From: Clostridia bacterium
GTDB taxonomy: Bacteria; Bacillota; Clostridia; Oscillospirales; CAG-272
Length of the DNA: 7,065 nt
Assembly: GCA_017958845.1 (NCBI GenBank)
Contig: JAGDBW010000143.1
Span: 1 to 7,065 of the forward strand
Direction: 5' to 3'
Below are positions 1 through 5,769 of the stretch, piece by piece. Both the position numbers and the translations under genes were made by a program. Numbering within the stretch: position 1 is the first letter of the stretch; the number at the start of each line of letters is the position of its first letter. Below the pieces are notes generated by a model. That model did no database searches and was not told the origin of the DNA. It was given only the letters and a program-made list of their open reading frames with translations.

Positions 1-337
1 CGCCGCCGTCGAGGTAGAGCGTCTGGTCGGGGGTGGTGGTGATGGACTTGACGGCGAAACTGACGACGTCTTTCATATACAGTTTGACGGATTTGCGCGC
101 CAGCACGTAGCGGCCTTTGCCGGAGAGGCGTGCCATGGAGCAGACCAGCGGGATGCCCTTGGACTCGGCGGTGATCAGCACGTCGAACGCGGGCGCGAGC
201 GCCAGCAGTTCTTTGGCGCAGGCCTCGGTCAGTTCGGTGTCACCGAACATGACGAAGGCGCCGATGGAGAGGTGTTCGTTGATGGGGCAGATGGGCAGAT
301 GCCGCTCATAGCCGGCGATGGTCAGCGTATATTCCAT
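1..337 (-). CDS. Phosphoribosyltransferase-like protein (Apt-like), N-terminal part
   Basis: Partial gene: 112 codons are visible and the C-terminus runs off the left edge. The protein begins MEYTLTIAGYERHLPICPIN. It contains a hydrophobic strand and turn, FDVLITAESKGIPL (about residues 51-64), followed by RYVLARKSVKLYM (about 76-88) and TLYLDGG (106-112). This order matches the type I phosphoribosyltransferase fold of adenine/xanthine phosphoribosyltransferase-like proteins of Clostridia, which transfer a ribose-5-phosphate from PRPP to a purine base in the cytoplasm. The diagnostic PRPP loop (VDDVxxTG) should follow just after residue 112 and is not visible, so the substrate cannot be assigned. 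The start at 337 follows a purine-rich AAGAAAGAAGAAA stretch, which is only a weak Shine-Dalgarno. The gene has its own promoter at 397-425, so it is probably transcribed separately from the upstream operon, although read-through is possible. The family call is fairly secure; the exact enzyme is not. Confidence 0.8.
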   Translation of the reverse strand, partial: MEYTLTIAGYERHLPICPINEHLSIGAFVMFGDTELTEACAKELLALAPAFDVLITAESKGIPLVCSMARLSGKGRYVLARKSVKLYMKDVVSFAVKSITTTPDQTLYLDGG

Positions 338-396
338 GTTGGCATTTCTTCTTTCTTTCGTTTTCCGGTCGGTGGGCCGGTGTTTTCCAAAACTGT

Positions 397-425
397 ATTA
401 TAGCGCATTTCGCCGTGGTTTGCAA
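397..425 (-). promoter_or_regulatory. Sigma-A promoter of the phosphoribosyltransferase gene
   Basis: On the minus strand there is a -35 box TTGCAA (425-420), a 17-bp spacer and a perfect -10 box TATAAT (402-397). The expected start of transcription is near 390, giving a leader of about 50 nt before the ATG at 337. An eight-T run on the same strand (446-439) lies upstream of the -35 box and could serve as an UP-like element. Functional use is inferred from sequence alone. Confidence 0.8.
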
Positions 426-590
426 TCGGGGCGCAACAAAAAAAACGAACGAAAAGAAAAGTTTGCCGCGTCGGAAAAGAAACGCCGGCGGCGACGGAAA
501 AGAAGGAGCGGAGGACGCGGAGAGCGGATCGGCAGAAAAAACGGGAGGGAGGTCGGATTTTTTTGCTTTTTCGGAGGGGGTTTGGGCTGT
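426..590. other. Purine-rich intergenic gap with only a weak terminator candidate
   Basis: No gene is supported here. The plus strand is strikingly purine-rich, with A-runs and GGA repeats, including two copies of CGGAAAAGAA at 472-481 and 495-504. For the minus-strand operon ending at 591, the only terminator-like element I see is a short hairpin, CGCC-GCC-GGCG (493-483), followed by TTTCTTTTCC. Its 4-bp stem is weak, so the operon may partly read through into the phosphoribosyltransferase gene. CGTCG (469-473) and CGACG (492-496) could form an alternative pairing around it. Confidence 0.4.
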
Positions 591-1439
591 TCAGGGCGTT
601 TTCAGGCGGCCGAAGCCGTCGAAAAAGCTTTCGCCGGCGAGCAGACGCGCCTTGACGGTACGGCGGAGCGAGGTATCCTCGGGCAGGTCCCGCGACGGCG
701 TGTCGGAGGGGACGGAAAAGAGCCAGCGGCACAGCTCCGAGGGGTCGGCGGTCGGGCGGATCGCAAAGCGGTCGGCAAAGGACCGGATGCGGGAGGCGGA
801 GGAGAGCAGCGGATACAGCTCGCATGACAAGAGCCAGCTGTGGCAGACGAAGGGGAGGTCGACGAAGGCCGGCTCATGCGCCGCGAGGTAGGCGCGGGCG
901 CGCTCCAGCGAATCGTCCACCGCCGCGGGCGAGAGATCCGCGCCCGTGGGGATATGCACCGAGACGAAACGCTCGCCGTCCCGCGTCGTGTGGAGTTCGA
1001 ACTCCAACGCGCCGAGGCGGACGATGAGCATCGACGTCTGCCGCCACGTCCACCAGTCGCGGTCAAAGGCGGGACGGCCGTCGATGCGCCGGGTCTCCTC
1101 CAGAAAGCGGGGGAAGCAATCCATGGTGGCAAAGTAGACCTCGTCCGGTACGCCGCGCGCCCGATAGACGGAGTGGAGACGTGCGGCCGCGTCGAGCTGG
1201 AGCGCGAGCATCCGGAAACCGTCAGGGTCGGGCGCAAGGTACGCCCGGGCCTCACGGAAGGCCTCCTCCGCCCTGCCCCGCTCCGTCAGGCGACAGGCGA
1301 GGTCACGGGCCGTCTCGTCCCCCGACAGGTCGGGCAGGCGGTCGAGCACGTCCCGCGGCAGACCGAGGCGCTCACCGAGCGCGGCGGCCGATGCAGCAAA
1401 GGCGGTATGCGCCGCGGTGGGGGTTGTCTCTTTTTTCAT
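591..1439 (-). CDS. GNAT_C-type acyltransferase domain protein (DUF5596-like)
   Basis: A 282-residue protein, third gene of the minus operon. Residues about 10-125 form a helical N-terminal half (LGERLGLPRDVLDRLPDL, then LDAAARLHSVYRARGVPDEVYFATM). Residues about 128-275 look like a GNAT-like C-terminal domain: DWWTWRQTSMLIVRLGALEFEL (128-149), VHIPTGADLS (161-170), CHSWLLSCELYPLL (199-212) and RIRSFADRFAI (217-227). This order recalls the NAT_N plus GNAT_C (DUF5596) architecture found in Firmicutes, annotated as acyltransferases of unknown substrate. No signal peptide or membrane segment is seen, so it is probably cytoplasmic. The start at 1439 (MKKETT) is preferred over an in-frame ATG at 1490, because AAAGGA lies 8 nt upstream of 1439 and the earlier ATG lies inside the preceding gene. 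The stop is TGA at 593-591. The domain is recognised from memory of the family pattern; the acyl donor and acceptor cannot be predicted. Confidence 0.8.
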   Translation of the reverse strand: MKKETTPTAAHTAFAASAAALGERLGLPRDVLDRLPDLSGDETARDLACRLTERGRAEEAFREARAYLAPDPDGFRMLALQLDAAARLHSVYRARGVPDEVYFATMDCFPRFLEETRRIDGRPAFDRDWWTWRQTSMLIVRLGALEFELHTTRDGERFVSVHIPTGADLSPAAVDDSLERARAYLAAHEPAFVDLPFVCHSWLLSCELYPLLSSASRIRSFADRFAIRPTADPSELCRWLFSVPSDTPSRDLPEDTSLRRTVKARLLAGESFFDGFGRLKTP

Positions 1440-1455
1440 TTTATCTGTCCTTTCA
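1440..1455 (-). promoter_or_regulatory. Stop/Shine-Dalgarno overlap before the acyltransferase gene
   Basis: On the minus strand the aminotransferase stop TGA (1455-1453) runs directly into AAGGA, giving TGAAAGGA, with the ATG at 1439 following 13 nt after the stop. The Shine-Dalgarno overlaps the previous stop codon, an arrangement that usually favours translational coupling. It fixes the start at MKKETT. Confidence 0.75.
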
Positions 1456-2658
1456 TTTTTTGAGGCCGCAGCGGACGGCCAGACGGGCAAAGGCCGGCAG
1501 CGAGCGACGGATCACGTCGGGGGCGACGCAGTAGGCGATACGGACGTAGCCGGGGGTGCCGAAACTGTCGGAGGGGACGAAGAGGATCTCTTCTTTTTTC
1601 GCCTCCTCGGAAAACGCCGCCGCGTCGGGCAGGGGCGAGCGGACGAACAGATAGAACGCGCCGTCGGGGCGGACGCAGTCAAAACCGTCCTCGGTGAGGG
1701 CGTCGAAGAGCAGGTCGCGGTTGGCGCGATAGACCGAGAGGTCAGCCGTCATGCCCGGGCAGGCGGTGATGAGCTTTTGCATCAGGGAGGGGGCGCAGAC
1801 AAAGCCCAGCGCGCGGCCCGCGCCGCAGATCGCGGCGAACACTTCCCCGCCCTGCGGCATGTCCGGCGCGAGGGCGATATAGCCGATGCGCTCGCCGGGG
1901 AGGGAGAGCGACTTGGAGTAGGAGTAGCAGACGACGGTGCGGGGGTAGAGTTTCATTGGCGAGTCGGCGACCGGTCGGTCGTAGACCAGTTCGCGGTAGG
2001 GCTCGTCGGAGATCAGGTAGACCGGGCGGCCGACGCGTTCGCTCGCGCGGGCGAGGGCATCGGCCAGTCCCGCCATGACCGCGGGGGTATAGGCGACGCC
2101 GGTCGGGTTGTTGGGTGTGTTGACGATCAGGGCGCGGGTGCGCGGGGTGACGGCCGCGGCGATCGCCGGCACGTCGGGCTGAAAATCGTCGGGGCGGCAC
2201 GGCACGACGACCGGGACGCCGCCGGCGCGCTCGACAAAGACGCGGTATTCGGGGAAAAAGGGCGAGAGCAGGATCACCTCGTCGCCCGGCTCGCACAGGG
2301 CGCTCAGCGTCACGGTCAGCGAGGCGGCGGCGCCGCAGGTGACGTAGACGTCCTCGGGGCGCACAGGCACGCCGAAACGGCGGCGATAGTCCTCAGAGAT
2401 GCCCACCCGTGTCGAAAAAGCGCCGGGTCCGGAGGTGTAGCCGTGCAAAGCGACGGGCGGCTCGTCGCGCACCAGCGCGAGCAGAGCGTCGGTCACGGCC
2501 GCGGGCGGGGGGACGCTGGGGTTGCCGATACTGAAGTCAAAGACGTTTTCTTCTCCGATCTCGGCCCGGCGGCGCAGACTGTACTCGAAGATCGCGCGGA
2601 TCACCGAGGGGGACGCGCCGAGGGCGTACATGGCGGGGTTGTAGGCGTTGTGCGGCAT
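1453..2658 (-). CDS. PLP-dependent class I aminotransferase
   Basis: A 401-residue fold-type I aminotransferase, normal length for the family, second gene of the minus operon. It should move an amino group between an amino acid and a 2-oxo acid in the cytoplasm, using pyridoxal phosphate. Numbered from the chosen start, the visible landmarks are: substrate-side DFSIGNPSVP (about 41-50), glycine-rich YTSGPG (74-79), the PLP-binding NNPTG motif with Asn184, DEPY with Asp218 (pyridine nitrogen) and Tyr221, SYSKSLSLPGERIGY with Lys249 as Schiff-base lysine, and YVRIAY with Arg373 as the likely alpha-carboxylate ligand. All catalytic residues are intact. The start at 2658 (MPHNAYNP) is preferred to the in-frame ATG at 2667, because AAGGA lies 8 nt upstream of 2658 but abuts 2667. 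The N-terminus resembles a clostridial group beginning MYALGxxxSVIRxIFEY. The amino acid specificity cannot be read from the sequence. Confidence 0.93.
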   Translation of the reverse strand: MPHNAYNPAMYALGASPSVIRAIFEYSLRRRAEIGEENVFDFSIGNPSVPPPAAVTDALLALVRDEPPVALHGYTSGPGAFSTRVGISEDYRRRFGVPVRPEDVYVTCGAAASLTVTLSALCEPGDEVILLSPFFPEYRVFVERAGGVPVVVPCRPDDFQPDVPAIAAAVTPRTRALIVNTPNNPTGVAYTPAVMAGLADALARASERVGRPVYLISDEPYRELVYDRPVADSPMKLYPRTVVCYSYSKSLSLPGERIGYIALAPDMPQGGEVFAAICGAGRALGFVCAPSLMQKLITACPGMTADLSVYRANRDLLFDALTEDGFDCVRPDGAFYLFVRSPLPDAAAFSEEAKKEEILFVPSDSFGTPGYVRIAYCVAPDVIRRSLPAFARLAVRCGLKK

Positions 2659-2674
2659 AAGCGGCATCCTTTCA
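2659..2674 (-). promoter_or_regulatory. Stop/Shine-Dalgarno overlap before the aminotransferase gene
   Basis: The TGA stop of the rhamnosidase-like gene (2674-2672) runs into AAGGA, again giving TGAAAGGA, and the ATG at 2658 follows 13 nt after the stop. The earlier ATG at 2667 lies on top of this Shine-Dalgarno and is therefore an unlikely start. The junction matches the one at 1440-1455 in motif and spacing. Confidence 0.75.
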
Positions 2675-4867
2675 GAGGGTGTAGGTGACTTTGGTGGCTT
2701 TTTGGACGGTCTCTTTGCCGCCGGCCTTTACCGTCAATTTGATCTCCTGAGGGGAGGGGTTTGTGACGGAAAGGATCGTTTTGGCTCCTTCTTTGTGCCA
2801 TTCGACCAGGATCAGGCCGTAGGGCGTGGGGACGGAGCCGCTCATCTCGTCAAACCAGCCGCAGCGCGGCGCGACGGTGGCACAGCGGTAGCCGTCTTCG
2901 GTCGGGCGGACGCCGAGCAGCGCGGCCGACATCTCGTAGAGGGGCGCGGAGGACCAGCCGTGACACTCGCTGCGGGGGTCGTCGGGGTTTTCGCACCAGG
3001 TGGTGCAATGCCAATCGAGCATGGTCTTCCAGCCCTCGAACACGGACGGGGCAAACTCGTCGTAGAGATCGGTCCGCTCCAGCGCGCGGAAGAGGTAGTG
3101 GTTCATCGAGAAGGTGCACTTTGAGACCGGCTCGGTCATGACGCGGCGCATCATCTCGCGCGCCCGCTCGCCGGTCACGGCTCCGGACAGCACCGCCCAC
3201 AAAACCGGGTGCTGGGCGAACTCGGCGCGCTCGGGCGTGTTGCGGAACAGGCCTTTGGCGCGGTCAAAGCCGTAGGCGAGACCGGCGGCGTTGGCGGCCT
3301 GAGCGCGGGCGAGGTAGTCCTCGGCCTGGCCCCGGCGTCCGACGGCGCGGCAGAGATCGGCGGCGGCCCGGAGCGTGTAGGCGTAGAGGAAGGTGTAGGC
3401 GATCAGCGGCTCGGTCGTGGAGCCGTCGGGGGTGCCGGTGGAGCCCCATTCCGGCGCCCAGTCGAGGAAGGGCCAGTAGACGCTCGGGCCGACCAGTCCC
3501 CGCTCGTCGAGCAGGTTCTCAAAGGCGGTCATGACCTTTTCGGCTGTGCCGAGCATCTTTTTTATGAACGCGAGGTCGCCGGTGTAGCGCAGATAGTCGC
3601 GCAGCATCAGCACCCAGAACAGCGAGAAGGAGGGGATGACCTGGACGACCACCGAGGGGTAGTTGGCCTGGATCATGCCGTCGGGGAGCTGGGAGGCGGC
3701 GAGGTCGGAGAGGGACTTGCGCGGCAGGGCGGCGTCGGCGGTCATGCGCAGGGTAAAGAGCATCTGCAGGCCGGAGTCCATGTCGTACTGCTGCTGTTCG
3801 TAGAACGGGCAGTCGACGTAGTTGTCGTGCGCGCAGGCCATGACCGTGTGGCGGCTGATCTCCCACATCTTTTCAAACGCGGGATCGGAGCAGGTGACGC
3901 GGCCTTCGTCGCCCATCGGGTAGTAGTAGGGGGAGAAGGTGAGATCCGTCACCTCAAAGTCGGCGTCGGCCACGAGGCGCAGGTAGCGGAAGGCGCGCCA
4001 GTAGAACGGGGAGAAGGTCATCTCGCCGCTCTCGGTAAATATGAGGGTGTCAAAGGGGCCGCGGATCTCGCCGTCGGGGTCGTCGCGCAGGGTCTTGTGC
4101 GCGCGGCCGTTTTCGTCATAGCGGGCTTTGCACTCGGCGGCGATCACGCGCAGGGTCGTGCCGGCCGCGGCTCTGACGCGCAGGCGGATATAGGCGCACT
4201 CGTAGCGCCCCGCGTCGTACTCGGCCGAGCGGGCGTCGCCGCAGAGGCGTATCATCGGGCGGGGGGCGTCGGGGGTCAGGTGGGGGATCGGGCGCGGCGT
4301 GAGCGGGTAGGTGGCGCGCACGCCGTATTCGTTGAAACAGCGGTTTTCGGGCCGGCCGTCCTCAAAATCCACGACGGGGATCGGGGCGAAACGGTCCGGG
4401 CCTCGCTGCGTCTCGACCGGCGGGATGGAGCGGATGAAGCCGGGGAACTCGCGGAAGCGTTTGTTTTCGTAGCGCTCGCAGGTCCAGCTCTGCGCCGACG
4501 AGACGACGGGCGTCTCGCTTCCGTCGGGCAGGGTCAGCGCGCCGTCGAACCAGAGGGCGGGATAGCGTTCGCGGAACAGCGAGATCCACACGCCGTCGGT
4601 GACGTGGAGCACGTCGACGGACAGCACGTTTTCGCCCTCGCACAGGTACGGGGTGAGATCGACGGTCTCGTAGTGGCGCTCGCTTTGGGTACCGTGGCAG
4701 GGGCCTTCGACGACGAAACGTCCGTTGACGGACAGGCGGTAGCGGCTGTCCGCGCTGACGCGGGCGGACAGGCACGCGCCGGCGGGCAGGGTCAGGCGGT
4801 GTGAAAAGCGGTACAGACGGCTGTCGGGCGACAGATCGTCGGCGCGGATCCAGACGGCTTTGGACAT
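2672..4867 (-). CDS. GH78-type alpha-L-rhamnosidase-like glycoside hydrolase
   Basis: A 731-residue protein, first gene of the minus operon. GH78 enzymes release terminal alpha-L-rhamnose (or a similar sugar) from glycosides and polysaccharides by an inverting mechanism. The N-terminal part (about 1-300) is beta-rich and includes SADSRYRLSVNGRFVVEGP and the NVLSVDVLHV stretch, typical of the sugar-binding beta-sandwich in these enzymes. The alpha/alpha-barrel follows (about 320-660), then a C-terminal beta domain. The catalytic loop DNYVDCPFYEQQQYDMD contains Asp352, Glu357 and Asp364 with the same 5- and 7-residue spacings as Asp567, Glu572 and Asp579 of Bacillus RhaB. Glu626 in TTWCE is the likely general base, followed by the CHGWSSAP segment. 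The loop differs from the usual CPxRExxGW form, so sugar specificity is uncertain. No signal peptide is seen, so it is probably cytoplasmic. The start at 4867 has a strong AGAGGTGA Shine-Dalgarno 5 nt upstream; the ATG at 4954 lies upstream of the predicted transcription start. Confidence 0.9.
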   Translation of the reverse strand: MSKAVWIRADDLSPDSRLYRFSHRLTLPAGACLSARVSADSRYRLSVNGRFVVEGPCHGTQSERHYETVDLTPYLCEGENVLSVDVLHVTDGVWISLFRERYPALWFDGALTLPDGSETPVVSSAQSWTCERYENKRFREFPGFIRSIPPVETQRGPDRFAPIPVVDFEDGRPENRCFNEYGVRATYPLTPRPIPHLTPDAPRPMIRLCGDARSAEYDAGRYECAYIRLRVRAAAGTTLRVIAAECKARYDENGRAHKTLRDDPDGEIRGPFDTLIFTESGEMTFSPFYWRAFRYLRLVADADFEVTDLTFSPYYYPMGDEGRVTCSDPAFEKMWEISRHTVMACAHDNYVDCPFYEQQQYDMDSGLQMLFTLRMTADAALPRKSLSDLAASQLPDGMIQANYPSVVVQVIPSFSLFWVLMLRDYLRYTGDLAFIKKMLGTAEKVMTAFENLLDERGLVGPSVYWPFLDWAPEWGSTGTPDGSTTEPLIAYTFLYAYTLRAAADLCRAVGRRGQAEDYLARAQAANAAGLAYGFDRAKGLFRNTPERAEFAQHPVLWAVLSGAVTGERAREMMRRVMTEPVSKCTFSMNHYLFRALERTDLYDEFAPSVFEGWKTMLDWHCTTWCENPDDPRSECHGWSSAPLYEMSAALLGVRPTEDGYRCATVAPRCGWFDEMSGSVPTPYGLILVEWHKEGAKTILSVTNPSPQEIKLTVKAGGKETVQKATKVTYTL

Positions 4868-4872
4868 GGCGG

Positions 4873-4880
4873 TCACCTCT
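4873..4880 (-). promoter_or_regulatory. Strong Shine-Dalgarno of the rhamnosidase-like gene
   Basis: AGAGGTGA on the minus strand, 5 nt before the ATG at 4867. It is the best ribosome-binding site in the window and decides the start of this gene. Confidence 0.85.
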
Positions 4881-4890
4881 TGTTCTGAGC

Positions 4891-4925
4891 GGACAAAACG
4901 CACGGATCGTGCTTGGATTTTGTCC
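4891..4925. promoter_or_regulatory. 35-bp nested inverted repeat: operator or leader hairpin
   Basis: The outer arms GGACAAAA (4891-4898) and TTTTGTCC (4918-4925) are perfect 8-bp complements. Nested inside are GCACG (4900-4904) and CGTGC (4908-4912) around the triplet GAT. As DNA, the element overlaps the -35 box of the plus promoter (4913-4918). As RNA in the minus transcript, it begins about 13 nt after the predicted start and forms an 8-bp stem, a small asymmetric internal loop, a 5-bp stem and a triloop, ending 10 nt before the Shine-Dalgarno. It could be a repressor site, an mRNA stabiliser or a translation-control hairpin; the sequence does not decide between these. CTTGGAT also occurs twice here, at 4912-4918 and 4925-4931. 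Confidence 0.6.
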
Positions 4926-4941
4926 TTGGATGTGGTATAGT
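4913..4941 (+). promoter_or_regulatory. Promoter of the deacetylase/methyltransferase unit
   Basis: TTGGAT (4913-4918), a 17-bp spacer, then TATAGT (4936-4941). An extended -10 TGG (4933-4935) compensates for the poor -35 box. Transcription should start near 4948, about 70 nt before the ATG at 5019. The -35 box lies inside the inverted repeat at 4891-4925. Confidence 0.65.
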
Positions 4942-4944
4942 AAT

Positions 4945-4973
4945 ATTGTATCATAAAAAACCGGATCGTTCAA
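4945..4973 (-). promoter_or_regulatory. Promoter of the rhamnosidase operon
   Basis: On the minus strand: TTGAAC (4973-4968), a 17-bp spacer, then TACAAT (4950-4945), preceded by an extended -10 TGA. Transcription should start near 4938, giving a leader of about 70 nt. Its -10 box is only 3 bp from the plus promoter's -10 box, so the two promoters cannot be occupied at the same time. Confidence 0.75.
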
Positions 4974-4985
4974 CGGAAAATCCGT
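4973..4985. repeat. Small palindrome in the plus-strand leader
   Basis: ACGGA-AAA-TCCGT is a perfect 5-bp inverted repeat with a 3-base centre, located about 26-38 nt into the predicted plus transcript. TCGT (4966-4969) and ACGA (4989-4992) could add a weak outer stem. It roughly mirrors the position of the hairpin in the minus leader. Function unknown. Confidence 0.4.
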
Positions 4986-5018
4986 CGGACGACCGCGCGA
5001 AAGGAAAAAAGGACAAGA

Positions 5019-5726
5019 ATGTTTGGCACAAAGAAGAAGGCGATCACCTTTAGCTACGACGACGGCGTGACCCAGGACGTGCGGCTGATCGCGCTGTTTG
5101 ACAAATACGGGATGAAGGGGACCTTTAATCTCAACTCGGGGCTGATGGGCCTGCCGGGAGAGCTGGTGCGCGAGGGCGCGACGGTCTCTCACGTCAAGAT
5201 CCCGCGCGACGAGGCCCCGCAGGTCTATCGCGGCCACGAGGTCGCCGCGCACACCGTCACCCACCCCAACCTGACAGAGGTGTCGGACGAGGCGGAGATC
5301 GTGCGGCAGATCGAGGAGGACCGCGCGGCGCTCTCGGACATCTTTGGGTACGAGGTGCGCGGCTTTGCCTATCCGGGGGGGCGGCCGAACTTTGACGACC
5401 GGGTGGCGGGGATCGTGCGCGCGAAAACGGGCGTATCCTTTGCGCGGACGACGGCGTCGACGCTGGCCTTCGGACTGCCTCGGGACCCGATCGTGCTGAA
5501 GCCGACGGTGCATCAGCACAGCCAGTTTTCGGAGATGGAGCGGCTGCTGGACGAGTTCCTCTCGGCCGAGGCCGAGGAGCCGATGCTCTTTTATATCTGG
5601 GGGCACGCGTACGAGTTGGATATCCGCGACGAATGGGAGCGGCTGGAGCGTTTCCTCGACCGGGCCGCGGGACACGACGACGTGTTTTACGGGACGAACA
5701 GTCAATGTCTGTCCGGTCGGGTGTGA
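5019..5726 (+). CDS. Polysaccharide deacetylase (NodB / CE4) family protein
   Basis: A 235-residue protein made up almost entirely of one NodB homology domain. CE4 enzymes are metal-dependent and remove acetyl groups from N- or O-acetylated sugars. The motifs appear in order: TFSYDDG with Asp14-Asp15 (catalytic base and metal ligand), HTVTH with metal ligands His78 and His82, RGFAYPGG (114-121) as the third motif, and WGH (194-196) with His196 as the likely catalytic acid partner. All are intact, so the enzyme should be active. There is no signal peptide or membrane segment, unlike peptidoglycan or chitin deacetylases of the cell surface, which points to a cytoplasmic substrate such as an imported oligosaccharide or a sugar metabolite. 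The start at 5019 follows AAAGGA (5008-5013) with a 5-nt gap. It is the first gene of the plus unit, with the next start 43 nt downstream. The actual substrate is unknown. Confidence 0.9.
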   Translation: MFGTKKKAITFSYDDGVTQDVRLIALFDKYGMKGTFNLNSGLMGLPGELVREGATVSHVKIPRDEAPQVYRGHEVAAHTVTHPNLTEVSDEAEIVRQIEEDRAALSDIFGYEVRGFAYPGGRPNFDDRVAGIVRAKTGVSFARTTASTLAFGLPRDPIVLKPTVHQHSQFSEMERLLDEFLSAEAEEPMLFYIWGHAYELDIRDEWERLERFLDRAAGHDDVFYGTNSQCLSGRV

Positions 5727-5769
5727 GCCTGACAAAACATATTTTTTTGATACATAAGAGGCAATCATC

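Noticed and set aside
1417..2688. A 423-codon open frame on the plus strand, opposite the aminotransferase
   Set aside because: Low-complexity G/A/V/R/D composition with no domain; the opposite strand encodes a complete aminotransferase with all PLP-binding residues.
3209..4804. A 531-codon open frame on the plus strand, opposite the rhamnosidase-like gene
   Set aside because: Its translation is glycine-, alanine-, valine- and arginine-rich with no recognisable domain. It is the mirror of a high-GC gene whose minus-strand product has clear GH78 catalytic residues.
4868..4954. A 29-residue N-terminal extension of the rhamnosidase-like protein starting at 4954
   Set aside because: The ATG at 4954 lies upstream of the predicted transcription start near 4938, and the extension contains the -10 box. 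The start at 4867 has a much better Shine-Dalgarno.
5729..5756. A possible promoter (CTGACA, 16 bp, TACATA) between the deacetylase and methyltransferase genes
   Set aside because: The -10 box is poor, and transcription would start about 7 nt before the ATG, beyond the Shine-Dalgarno, leaving the mRNA without its ribosome-binding site.
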